Positions 1-9,800 of a stretch of 64,000 nucleotides of DNA are shown piece by piece. The stretch is from Rhizobium mesosinicum (GTDB taxonomy: Bacteria; Pseudomonadota; Alphaproteobacteria; Rhizobiales; Rhizobiaceae). The DNA lies in contig NZ_JAEUAK010000014.1 of the NCBI RefSeq assembly GCF_019511345.1, positions 1 to 64,000 on the forward strand, in the 5' to 3' direction. Every line of letters begins with the position of its first letter. Positions within the stretch are counted from its first letter, which is position 1. Made by a program: the position numbers and the translations under genes. A model generated the notes under the pieces. It saw only the letters and a list, made by a program, of their open reading frames with translations. It made no database searches and was not told the origin of the DNA.

Positions 1-136
1 TGCATTATGATCTGGGATATATCGACCTGGAGCAGAGGACTTTGCAAACCATCGACAACCCGTTCGGCACGAGGTTGTCACCCATGTGTTAGGTACGTTT
101 TGTTACCTATGTCTCCGGGCTGGACAACGAAAATTA
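1..136. other. Left flank of the tRNA-Ser repeat, no gene recognised
   Basis: No convincing coding frame. Two related short words, ACCCATGTGT near 80 and ACCTATGTCT near 104, resemble subterminal words I associate with insertion-sequence ends, but there is no transposase here. The stretch may be chromosome, or the tail of another element stacked at the same tRNA site beyond the left edge. Confidence 0.3.
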
Positions 137-287
137 TGGCGGAGAGGGTGGGATTTGAACCCACGATACCCTTGCAGGTATGCCGCATTTCGAGTGCGGT
201 GCATTCGACCACTCTGCCACCTCTCCGCAGTCTTGGTCGGCGCTTGTTCGGCGCGGGCGTTCTCATAACGAGCAAATGACAGGCTGG
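136..287. repeat. Left attachment-type direct repeat (152 bp)
   Basis: It matches 20266-20417 with one difference (A at 229, G at 20359). It covers the whole tRNA-Ser plus 61 bp of its upstream region. The match stops inside the tRNA promoter's -35 hexamer (TTCCCA here, TTGCCA in the right copy). This is far longer than the 15-50 bp identity usually left by tRNA-site integration. Confidence 0.85.
137..226 (-). tRNA. tRNA-Ser(CGA), left (island-end) copy
   Basis: Read on the minus strand, the acceptor stem GGAGAGG pairs with CCTCTCC, followed by discriminator G and an encoded CCA (positions 139-137). The anticodon stem CCGCA/TGCGG encloses the loop CTCGAAA, giving anticodon CGA. A long variable arm is present, as in class II tRNAs. 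The gene is identical to the copy at 20267-20356. Its -35 region differs from that copy, so it may be expressed less. Confidence 0.95.
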
Positions 288-428
288 GAATTGGAGTTTC
301 GGCAGCAGCATTGTGGCCGAGGCGTGCCGCTAAAGGTTTGAGTTCAATAGTTTGCAAGACTACCATTTTGAATGGCCGGACAGTATGGTGCCGTCCATCT
401 TGGTCCGTGAACTTATAACCGCGCAACA

Positions 429-3400
429 ATGAGCATTTTTGAAGACATTAAACCTGGTTCACGGCTTCGCGGGTTAGGTGCTGGTGGCATAGCCGAGATC
501 GTCTCAGTGTCACGCTTCGGCTCTGATGCCATGAACATCGTTTTCCGTGTCGATGGTAAAGTTGCGGAGAGGCTCGTCTACCGAGGCGAGGAAGCAAACT
601 TCGAAATCGTCAGCGGCGGCCGCGCTTACGCATTCGACGCGGATGGCGCACTTCTCCGCCTCGCGTCTGAGGCCTATCGGATTCGCCTTGCACATCTATT
701 TGATCCCTATCTCGCAGTAAGCGCTTCCCAGATCGAAGCGCTGCCACATCAGATCACCGCGGTCTACGGTGAGATGCTTCCTCGCCAGCCGCTTCGCTTC
801 CTGCTCGCCGATGATCCAGGCGCTGGCAAGACCGTTATGGCCGGATTGTTAATCAAGGAACTCCTCATCCGCGGTGATCTCGAGCGTTGCCTTATTGTAG
901 CGCCTGGTAGCCTGGTCGAGCAGTGGCAGGAGGAGATGGCCGAGAAGTTCGGCCTTCATTTTGACCTGCTAACGCGTGACCAGATCGAGGCGTCCGTTAC
1001 CGGCAACCCGTTCCTCGACAAGAACCGATTGATTGTCCGGCTGGATATGGCCGCACGCTCCGACGAGCTCAAGGCCAAGCTTGGTGCGGCGCCGGATTGG
1101 GATCTCATCATATGCGACGAAGCTCATCGCATGGCTGCGTCCTACTTCGGCGGCGAGGTCAAGGAGACCCAGCGTCATAAGCTGGGAAAATTGCTCGGCA
1201 CACGGACTCGGAACTTCCTGTTGATGTCAGCAACACCGCATAACGGCAAGGAAGCCGACTTCCAGCTTTTCATGGGCCTGCTCGACGCCGACCGGTTCGA
1301 AGGTCGCTTCCGTGAGGGTGTCCACAAGGCCGACGTCTCGGACATGATGCGGCGTCTCACCAAGGAAGAACTTTACCGTTTCGACGGAACGCCGTTGTTC
1401 CCGGAGCGTCGGGCCTATACTGCGTGCTACGCGTTGTCGCCGGTCGAGGCCGACCTATACCAGGCCGTCACCACTTACGTCCGCGAGGAGATGAACCGGG
1501 CCGACAGGACCGGCGACGACAAGCGCCGGTCAAGCGTCGGCTTCGCGCTCCAGATCCTGCAGCGAAGGCTTGCCTCCTCGCCTGCGGCAATCCATCGATC
1601 GCTCGAAAGACGCCGCAAGCGGCTTGAGGAGCGGCTTCGCGAGGAGAAGTTGATGCGCCAGAGCGGGGCGTCACAGTTGGCGAGCGCACCGGATCTGCCG
1701 CGCTTCGACCCCGACGAGTTCGAGGAAGTGCCGGGTGCGGAGGCGGAGGCGGCAGAGGAACAGATCGTGGACCAGGCGACGGCAGCCTCTACCCTCGCTG
1801 AGCTGGAAGCCGAGATCGTCATCCTCCAGGATCTCGAGGAGCGTGCGCTCAGGCTTAAGCTATCCGGCCAGGATGCCAAGTGGCGGGAGCTGCAATCAAT
1901 CCTTGACGAGCCTCTCATGCTCGACAAAGCGACCGGGTTGCGACGCAAGGTGCTGATTTTCACCGAGCCGAAGGACACACTCGAATATCTGCAACAGAAG
2001 ATCGGAGCTCTGGTCGGAGATCCCTCGGCAGTGGTCGTGATCCACGGTGGCATCGCTCGTGAGGCCCGTCGCGCGGCGATCGCTGCCTTCAATTCCGATC
2101 CGCAGGTCCGGGTCATGATCGCCAATGACGCCGCCGGCGAAGGTGTGAACCTGCAGCGCGGCGCCCATCTGATGGTCAACTACGACTTGCCGTGGAATCC
2201 CAACCGCTTGGAGCAGCGCTTCGGCCGCATCCACCGCATCGGCCAGACCGAGGTCTGCCATCTCTGGAACCTCTGCGCGGCCAATACGCGGGAGGGCGAG
2301 GTCTATCGCCGGCTGCTCGAGAAGCTCGAAGAGGCGCGCACGGCGCTTGGTGGAAAGGTCTATGATGTGCTGGGGGAACTCTTCGAAGGCCAGGCGCTGC
2401 GCGATCTGCTCGTCGAGGCCATCCGCTATGGCGACCGTCCGGAAAAGAAGGCTGAGCTCTTCCAGAAAGTCGACGGCGCCGTCGACGTCGACGCGATCGA
2501 AACCCTCGTCGCCGAGCGCAAGCTCACGTCGGAGGGCATGAATCCGAGCTCCGTCGCCGAGATCCGCGAGCAGATGGAGCGGGCGGCCGCTCGCCGCCTG
2601 CAGCCACATTTCATCGGCGCCTTCTTCCGCGAGGCCTTTGTGATGCTTGGTGGTCGGATCGCCGAGCGGGAAAAGGGCCGATTTGAGATTCTGCGTGTGC
2701 CCTCGATCCTCAAGGAGCGAGACAGGCTGATCGGTCGATCTGACCCGGTGCTCGATCGCTACGCGCGCATCACTTTCGAGAAGGCGCTGATCGTCGGCCA
2801 GCCGCAGGCGGAACTCGTCGCGCCGGGCCATCCTCTGCTCGAAGCGCTCGTCGATCTGGTGCTCGAGCGGTTTCAGCCGCTACTCGGCCAGGGCGCAGTG
2901 CTGGTCGACGACGCCGACGACAGCGGGAATCCACGTCTGCTAGTCTACCTCGAGCACGCCGTCCGGGATGCTCGCGCCAGCCGCTCCGGTGAGCCGCGCG
3001 TCATCTCGCAGCGTCTCCAGTTCCTGTTCCTCAAAGAAGACGGTTCAGCGATGGATGGCGGACCGGCACCCTATCTCGACTACCGCCCGATCACCGAGGA
3101 TGAGCGTTCAAGAATAGCCGCCGAGCCGGAAGCGGCCTGGTTGGCAGGCAATGTCGAGAAGCAAGCGCTGGGCTATGCAATCGCCTCGCTCGTGCCGCAG
3201 CATCTCGAGGAAGTCAGGAAGCGCAGGATCGCCGAGATAGACAAGGTTGAACGTGAGGTGCGGGCGCGCCTCACCCGTGAAATCAATTACTGGGATGCGC
3301 GTGCTGCCAGGCTTCGCGAGGAGGAGCGCGCCGGCAAGGAGCAGCGCATCAACGCCCAGAACGCCGAGGCGACGGCCGCGCGCCTGGTCGAGCGGTTGCA

Positions 3401-3935
3401 CAAGCGTCAGACGGAGCTCGACCACGAACGACAGATCTCCGCACTGCCGCCGGTGTTGAAGGGCGCCGCGCTGGTGATACCGCGCGGCCTGCTGGATGCT
3501 AAACTGCCGGCGACGGCTACGCCGGTGGTGGGCGGTTTTGCCGAGGATCCCGTCTTGCGCGCAATATCCGAGAAGACAGCCATGGACGCGGTGATGGCGG
3601 CGGAACTTGCGCTCGGCCATATGCCTCGCGATGTCGCAGCCGAGAAGAAGGGCTGGGACATCGAGAGCCGCGACGGCAAGACGGGCCACCTGCGTTTCAT
3701 CGAGGTCAAGGGCCGGCACGCCGAGGGTCGCGACATCATCCTCACCAAGAACGAGCTGTTGTCGTCCTTGAACGCTGCAGAGGCCTTCATCTTGGCGATC
3801 GTGCAGATCGAAGAAGGCTTTGCGCGCGAGCCTGTCTATGTCCGCAGATTCTTCCACAGGGAACTGGGCTTTGGCGAGACGGCGGTGGTGTTCAACGTCG
3901 CCGATCTGCTATCGATGGGAACGACACCGTCTTGA
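429..3935 (+). CDS. SNF2-family helicase with C-terminal DUF3883 (defence operon)
   Basis: This 1168-aa protein is a superfamily 2 (SNF2-type) ATPase. Walker A DDPGAGKT ends near K134 and the DEAH box is D230-H233. The C-terminal helicase lobe has the motif V/VI stretch near residues 570-607 (GEGVNLQ, then RFGRIHRIGQ). A coiled, charged segment lies between the lobes (about 390-480). The C-terminus (about 1070-1140) matches DUF3883, with FIEVKGR around E1092/K1094; this resembles the E-x-K half of a PD-(D/E)XK nuclease site. It is the first gene of a co-directional block with the methylase at 4009 and the ATPase at 6855. Similar helicases are the BrxHII type of BREX and the helicase of Hma-type systems. 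The likely role is DNA translocation or remodelling in phage defence. No clear ribosome-binding site precedes the ATG. Confidence 0.85.
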   Translation: MSIFEDIKPGSRLRGLGAGGIAEIVSVSRFGSDAMNIVFRVDGKVAERLVYRGEEANFEIVSGGRAYAFDADGALLRLASEAYRIRLAHLFDPYLAVSASQIEALPHQITAVYGEMLPRQPLRFLLADDPGAGKTVMAGLLIKELLIRGDLERCLIVAPGSLVEQWQEEMAEKFGLHFDLLTRDQIEASVTGNPFLDKNRLIVRLDMAARSDELKAKLGAAPDWDLIICDEAHRMAASYFGGEVKETQRHKLGKLLGTRTRNFLLMSATPHNGKEADFQLFMGLLDADRFEGRFREGVHKADVSDMMRRLTKEELYRFDGTPLFPERRAYTACYALSPVEADLYQAVTTYVREEMNRADRTGDDKRRSSVGFALQILQRRLASSPAAIHRSLERRRKRLEERLREEKLMRQSGASQLASAPDLPRFDPDEFEEVPGAEAEAAEEQIVDQATAASTLAELEAEIVILQDLEERALRLKLSGQDAKWRELQSILDEPLMLDKATGLRRKVLIFTEPKDTLEYLQQKIGALVGDPSAVVVIHGGIAREARRAAIAAFNSDPQVRVMIANDAAGEGVNLQRGAHLMVNYDLPWNPNRLEQRFGRIHRIGQTEVCHLWNLCAANTREGEVYRRLLEKLEEARTALGGKVYDVLGELFEGQALRDLLVEAIRYGDRPEKKAELFQKVDGAVDVDAIETLVAERKLTSEGMNPSSVAEIREQMERAAARRLQPHFIGAFFREAFVMLGGRIAEREKGRFEILRVPSILKERDRLIGRSDPVLDRYARITFEKALIVGQPQAELVAPGHPLLEALVDLVLERFQPLLGQGAVLVDDADDSGNPRLLVYLEHAVRDARASRSGEPRVISQRLQFLFLKEDGSAMDGGPAPYLDYRPITEDERSRIAAEPEAAWLAGNVEKQALGYAIASLVPQHLEEVRKRRIAEIDKVEREVRARLTREINYWDARAARLREEERAGKEQRINAQNAEATAARLVERLHKRQTELDHERQISALPPVLKGAALVIPRGLLDAKLPATATPVVGGFAEDPVLRAISEKTAMDAVMAAELALGHMPRDVAAEKKGWDIESRDGKTGHLRFIEVKGRHAEGRDIILTKNELLSSLNAAEAFILAIVQIEEGFAREPVYVRRFFHRELGFGETAVVFNVADLLSMGTTPS

Positions 3936-4008
3936 CGAGACGATTCCCCGATAAGCGGCGAAAAACATTGGATTGGGCAGCGCGACGTGCCCGAATTGTA
4001 GGTAGGAT

Positions 4009-6843
4009 ATGACAGCTTCGGCTCCACGTAAGAAACTCATCGAGGTATCGATCCCGCTCGAAGCAATCAACGCGGCATCCGCTCGAGAGAAGTCGATCCG
4101 CCATGGGCATCCCTCGACGCTCCATCTGTGGTGGGCGCGTCGACCGTTGGCAGCCTGCCGCGCTGTGTTGTTCTCGCAGTTGGTCGATGATCCCTCGTCC
4201 TGGCCGGAACGCTTTCCGACTGAAGAGGCGCAGGACATCGAGCGGCGGCGCCTGCACCGCGTGATCGAGCGCATGGTGCCTTGGGAGGCCTCAAACAACG
4301 AGGAAATCCTTAACGACGCGCGCTGGGAGATAGCGCGATCCGTTGCGTGGGGACTCGGAGAGGAGCCGCCAGCCAAGGGCGATGGCAAGGCAATCCTTGC
4401 ATACCTGCAAGCGAAGGCGCCGCCGGTCTACGATCCTTTCTCGGGAGGCGGATCAATCCCGCTCGAAGCACAGCGGCTCGGCCTGCGAGCACATGGCTCC
4501 GACATCAACCCGGTTGCAGTGTTGATCGGCAAGGCGCTAGTGGAGATCGCGCCGAAATTTGCTGGTCGGCCACCAGTAAACCCTAAGGCACGGAAAGAAC
4601 TTGAGCGCGGTCGCTGGAACGGCAAAGGCGCACACGGCCTCGCCGATGATGTGCGCTACTATGGCCAGTGGATGCGCGATGAAGCTCAGAGGCGCATTGG
4701 TCATCTTTACCCGAACGCCGTGCGGCCAGATGGTTCCGAGGTATCGGTGAACGCTTGGCTTTGGGCGCGCACGGTTCGTTCTCCAGATCCGGCAGCAAAG
4801 GGTGCAATGGTCCCACTCGTTTCTTCTTTCATGCTTTCGACTAAGGCGAATTCCAAGTCATGGGTAGAAGTAGTTCTAGATGAAAGTGCGCCTGATGGGT
4901 GGCGTTTTGAGGTCAAGTCTGGTGAAATGTCAGGCGCCGAAGAAGAAAGAGCGAAATTAGGAACGAAGACCGGAAGGGGTGAATTCGGGTGCATTCTGTC
5001 GGGAAGCGCACTTAACGACGACTATATTCGAATGCAGACCGCTGCGGGAAATGGCTCTTGGAGGCCAATGGCGATAGTTGCGGAGGCGTCAAAGGGCAAA
5101 CAATATCTTCCAATCGAAAGCGCTCCAGTCCCAAAGGTTTCTTCGGATCTGTTAAGTTTTACTCCCGATCAATTGATGTTTAGCGGAGCGCTAGGTTTTC
5201 GTTTGCAAGCCTATGGGGTTCGCACTTGGGGAGAGTTTTTCCGCGAGAGGCAAATTGCATCTTTAACCACATTTGCTGGATTGATAGAGGAAGCCCAAAA
5301 TCTCGTAAGATCTGATGCTTCCCAAATGGGAGAAGATGCAGACGACTACGCAAGATCCGTAGCAGCGTTCTTAATTTGTGCTCTTGGCCGATCTGTTGAT
5401 TACTGGACCATAAATACGATGTGGGAGCCTGGCGGAGAGTTCATAATCCATACGTTTTCAGAGATGACTATTCCAATTGTCTGGGATTCTGCAGAGGGAA
5501 ATCCCTTCGCGCTCGGTGGAGGCGGCTGGAACAAAACCTGTCTCGACTGGGTCGTGAGAGTAATTGACGCGCTTCCGTTGAATGTAGCCCAGGGCGCAAT
5601 TCGAAATCTGCGAGCTCAGGATATAGATCCTCCTTCGAATGTTGTCTTCAGCTCGGATCCACCATACTTCGACAACATCGGCTACGCGGACTTATCGGAC
5701 GCCTTCTATGTCTGGGAAAGAAAACCGCTGTCAGCGGTTTTTCCAGAGCTAAGCCGACGATTGGCGACTCCCAAAGACGATGAATTAGTGGCGACATCCG
5801 CGCGCCATGGCGGTCCGAAACCGGCACGAGACTTCTTTCTTGAAGGCATGACAACAGTATTCGAGCGCATGCACCGATCAACATCTACCGACCCCATCTC
5901 AATTTACTATTCCTATAAAGAGAAAGGCCAGGTAGGCCAGGGTAGCGGCTGGGAGTCCTTTTTGGAGGCCATAGTCGTCCCAGGATGGCAAATCGATGCT
6001 TCTTGGCCCCTCAAGACTGAGCGGCCAACGCGTAACCGAAGCATCGGCAAAGCGGCACTAGCCTCTTCAATCGTCCTAGTTTGCAGAAAGCGACCGTCCG
6101 ACGCCCCAATCGTCACTCGCGCTGAGTTTATTCGAGCATTGAAACGCGAGATGCCAGGCGCAATTGATGCGATTAGAAAAGCGGGCGTGGGGCCAGTCGA
6201 TGTGCAGCAATGTATTATTGGCCCCGGAATGGGAGTCTTCTCGCGTTATGCGAAAGTGCTGGAGGATGACGACGGCGGCATGTCGGTCAAGACCGCTCTT
6301 ACCATCATTAATCGCGTCTGGGGCGAGATTGATCAAGAACTCGACACAGCTTTTGACGCGGAGACGCAAGTAGCGCTCGCATGGTATGCGGCTTACGGCT
6401 TCGATGCACGAGCGTCCGGCGAACTCATCACCCTTGCGAACGCCAAGAATATCAGCGCTGACGCACTTTTCGACTCCGAAGTCTTCGAGAACCTTAGAGG
6501 GAAGACAGCGCTGACGCCGCGCGAAAAGCTGCCGAAGAACTGGACCCCCATGAAGGACAGGACACTCACGATCTGGGAATGTGTGCAACACACTGCGCGG
6601 GTTCTCAACGCCGAGGACGGCGGTGCCGAAGCTGCGGCTCAACTCGTTGCCGAGATGGGACCGGCGGGAGATCAGGCCCGAAAGCTTGCATATCGCCTCT
6701 TTGCGATCGCCACCCATAAAGGCTGGTCGCAGGAGGAACTTACCTACAATCAACTCGCACAGGAATGGGCCCATCTCGAGGACGCCGGCACGCGGGTAGC
6801 TTCGTCCACCACAAAGCCGGCGCAGGCCGCGTTCGATCTCTGA
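4009..6843 (+). CDS. DUF1156-family DNA methyltransferase
   Basis: This 944-aa protein starts with the DUF1156 region (HPSTLHLWWARRPLAACR at about residues 36-53). It carries SAM-binding motif I DPFSGGGSI at D142-I150 and catalytic motif IV DPPY at D550-Y553, as in N6-adenine/N4-cytosine DNA methylases of the COG1743 type. The wide gap between the motifs presumably holds target recognition. The gene starts 73 bp after the helicase and stops 11 bp before the ATPase start, so translation is likely linked. In BREX type 3 and Hma-type loci this methylase marks self DNA. From about 4800 to 6130 the base composition drops sharply compared with both ends (hand counts: 70% GC at 4201-4260, 42% at 5101-5160, 58% at 6241-6300), as if the specificity region had been exchanged. 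Confidence 0.88.
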   Translation: MTASAPRKKLIEVSIPLEAINAASAREKSIRHGHPSTLHLWWARRPLAACRAVLFSQLVDDPSSWPERFPTEEAQDIERRRLHRVIERMVPWEASNNEEILNDARWEIARSVAWGLGEEPPAKGDGKAILAYLQAKAPPVYDPFSGGGSIPLEAQRLGLRAHGSDINPVAVLIGKALVEIAPKFAGRPPVNPKARKELERGRWNGKGAHGLADDVRYYGQWMRDEAQRRIGHLYPNAVRPDGSEVSVNAWLWARTVRSPDPAAKGAMVPLVSSFMLSTKANSKSWVEVVLDESAPDGWRFEVKSGEMSGAEEERAKLGTKTGRGEFGCILSGSALNDDYIRMQTAAGNGSWRPMAIVAEASKGKQYLPIESAPVPKVSSDLLSFTPDQLMFSGALGFRLQAYGVRTWGEFFRERQIASLTTFAGLIEEAQNLVRSDASQMGEDADDYARSVAAFLICALGRSVDYWTINTMWEPGGEFIIHTFSEMTIPIVWDSAEGNPFALGGGGWNKTCLDWVVRVIDALPLNVAQGAIRNLRAQDIDPPSNVVFSSDPPYFDNIGYADLSDAFYVWERKPLSAVFPELSRRLATPKDDELVATSARHGGPKPARDFFLEGMTTVFERMHRSTSTDPISIYYSYKEKGQVGQGSGWESFLEAIVVPGWQIDASWPLKTERPTRNRSIGKAALASSIVLVCRKRPSDAPIVTRAEFIRALKREMPGAIDAIRKAGVGPVDVQQCIIGPGMGVFSRYAKVLEDDDGGMSVKTALTIINRVWGEIDQELDTAFDAETQVALAWYAAYGFDARASGELITLANAKNISADALFDSEVFENLRGKTALTPREKLPKNWTPMKDRTLTIWECVQHTARVLNAEDGGAEAAAQLVAEMGPAGDQARKLAYRLFAIATHKGWSQEELTYNQLAQEWAHLEDAGTRVASSTTKPAQAAFDL

Positions 6844-6854
6844 GGAATTTGACC

Positions 6855-9800
6855 ATGGCGGGAGAAGACATCGAAGGCACGAAGCGGGTCCGCGACACAC
6901 TGGATTTCGTCCTGAAACCGGTGCTCGAGGGCTTCGTCGAAGCCAACATGAAGAAAAAGCACGGACCGCGCTGGCTGCACTATGCCAGCCGGGCCTCTGG
7001 ATCCGCTCCAAACGATCCTCTCGATGTCTATGGGTTGTTGAAGACAATCATCGACAACTGGAACGACGTCTTTTACGCCTGCTTTGACCGCAAGATCCTG
7101 CACAAGGCGCGCAACCATGTTTCCGTCGCTTTCGACGCACGCAATGCAACCTCACACCTCAACCTGCCGCTCAGTGACGCCGAGGCGCTGAACTACCTCT
7201 TCGCGATGCTGCAGCTCGCCGAAATCCTCAAGGCGCCCGCTTCGACGCTGGATAAAGTGAAGTCTGCCTATGCGGCGCAACGCGCCACCGGCATCGAGTC
7301 AGGTCAGGTCGATCCGGCAACCCCAGTCGTCAACAAGGTGGTGGAGACAGCGGCACAACCGCAACTCGGCCTGACGGCTCCAGAGCCTTCCGCCACTGCT
7401 CTCAAGCCCTGGATCGAGGTGGCACTGCCGCACCCCGATGTCATCGCCAACCGCTTTAAGGAAGCCGAGTTCGCCGCCGACCTTTTTGCCGTCGACGCCG
7501 GCCTCGCCGGCGAGGGCTATGCGACGCCTTCCGCCTTTTACGGCATCACCTTCCTTACCGAGGGCTTGAGGCGCGTGCTGGCGACTGCGGTGCAGCGCCT
7601 GGGTGGCTCAGGTGGTGACCCGGTGATCGGCCTGCAGACCGCGTTTGGCGGCGGCAAGACGCACACCATGCTCGCTCTCTTCCATCTCGTGAAGCATCTG
7701 CAGGAGGGCGGCGATCCTCGCGCACTCCCGGGCCTTGCCGAGATCCTCGAGCGCGCCGGCGTCGCATCCCTCCCAAAGCCGAAGATCTCGATCTTCGTCG
7801 GTTCTTCGAAGGGGGTCGACGTCTCGCTCAACATCAAGGACGGTCCACGCCTGCACACCCTCTGGGGTTACATAGCCTGGCGCATTGCTGGCAACGAAGG
7901 CCTGAAGCTGGTTGCCGAGGCTGAGGCTGCTCGGACGAGCCCAGGCTCCAACTTGATGGTCGAGGTGTTCAGGCTCGCGGGGCCGAGCGTGATCCTGCTC
8001 GACGAGCTGACCATGTTTGCGCGCCAGCTCGATGAGGATCGCTTCGAAGCGCTGCTGTCCTTCATCCAGTCGTTGACCGAAGCGGCCAAGATGGTGCCAG
8101 GCATATTGATCGTCGGCTCGCTACCCGAGAGCAATGCTGAGGCGGGTGGCGAGCGTGGCGTGAGAGCGCTGTTGCGGCTCGAGAAGATTTTCGGACGTGT
8201 GCAGTCAGCATGGCTCCCGGCCTCGGGCGACGAGACCTACGAGATTATCCGGCGCCGCCTGTTCCAACCGCTCGACGTCGACGGAGAGAAGGCGCGCGAC
8301 GAGACCGTCAAGGCATTCCATAATCTCTACAAATCCAACGCGGCCGAGTTCCCACCGCCGGCTAGGGAGGCACGCTATCTCGAGCTTCTGCGGCTCTCCT
8401 ATCCGATCCACCCCGAGCTTTTCGATCGTCTTTCGAAGGACTGGGCGAGCCTCGAGAAATTCCAACGGACGCGTGGCGTTCTGCGTTTCATGGCGAACGT
8501 TGTCGGCGTGCTCTGGCATGGGCAGTCGCGCGATCCTATGATTCTGCCTGCCCGCATCCCGGTTAGCAATGAACGCGTGCGTGCGAGCGTCCTTTATCCG
8601 CTCGATCCCGCTTTCGGGGCCGTCGTCGACAGGGAAGTGGATGGCGACGGTTCGCTGCCTAACCTGATGGAGGCCAACCCATCCCGCCGGATCTCGCAGG
8701 CACGCGCTGCGACACGCGCCGCCCGCGCTGTGTTCGTCTGCTCGGCGCCATTGGTTGGTCAACCCAACGCGGGCGTTACCGGTCAGGGCTTACGGCTTGC
8801 CTGTGCAGAGCCTGGAGACCAGCTTGCGATCTTCGGTGAGGCACTGCGCGAGCTCACAGAGCGCGCCACCTACCTCTACGAAGAGGCCGGTCGATATTGG
8901 TTCTCGACGCAGCCGACTCTCAACCGCCTCGCCGACGATCGCGCCAGGGCGCTACCGGACTACGAGGTTGATGCGGCCATCTCTGATGTGCTGCGCGAAG
9001 ACGGAAACACTAAGGGCAATTTCCATCGTGTCTTCGCAGCGCCTGACGAGCCGACTATGTGTGACGAAGTGTCGGCGCTGTCACTCGTTATCCTCGGCCC
9101 GGCCCATCCTCACGCCGGTCGCGGCGCTGATAAGTCTGCTGCGACGGAGGCGGTCGATGATGCCCTTACGCGTTGCCGGTCGTCGCAGAGGCGCTTCAGG
9201 AACACGCTGGTGTTCGTGGCGCCCGATGTGGCGCAGCTCGGCACTGCGCGCGAAGTGATGCGCAAGGCCATGGCCTGGGCGTCTATCGCTTCTGACCACC
9301 GGCTGCAACAGCAGATGACGCAGGCCCAGGCTTCGGATGCCAATGACAAAGCAAAAACGAACAGGGACTCGGCTCAGAAGGCCATAAGGGCCGCCTGGAG
9401 CCACATTCTTCACCCAATCAAGAGTGAAACACCGGGGAAGCCCTTCGAACTTGAGCACAACCAGATCTCGTCGCGTGATCGATCTGCTATCCCAGCAATG
9501 GTCTACGACAAGGCCAAGGCCGATGGGATCGCGCTGGAAAAACTGGGCACTGAGCGGCTCTGGCTCGCGCTGAAACCGATATGGCCCGAGGATCGACCGC
9601 ATCTGCCGGTCGCCGAGATCGCAAACTGGTTCGCATCCTATGTCTACATGCCAAAGCTGCGTGACCGGGTCGTCCTCGAGGCTGCGATCCGCGACTCTCT
9701 GGCGAAGCTCGATCCCCAGTTCGGATATGCCGAGAGCTTCGACGAGGCAACGGGCAAGTATCATAAGCTGAGCTGGGCGAGAGAGCCAATGAGTCTTGAC

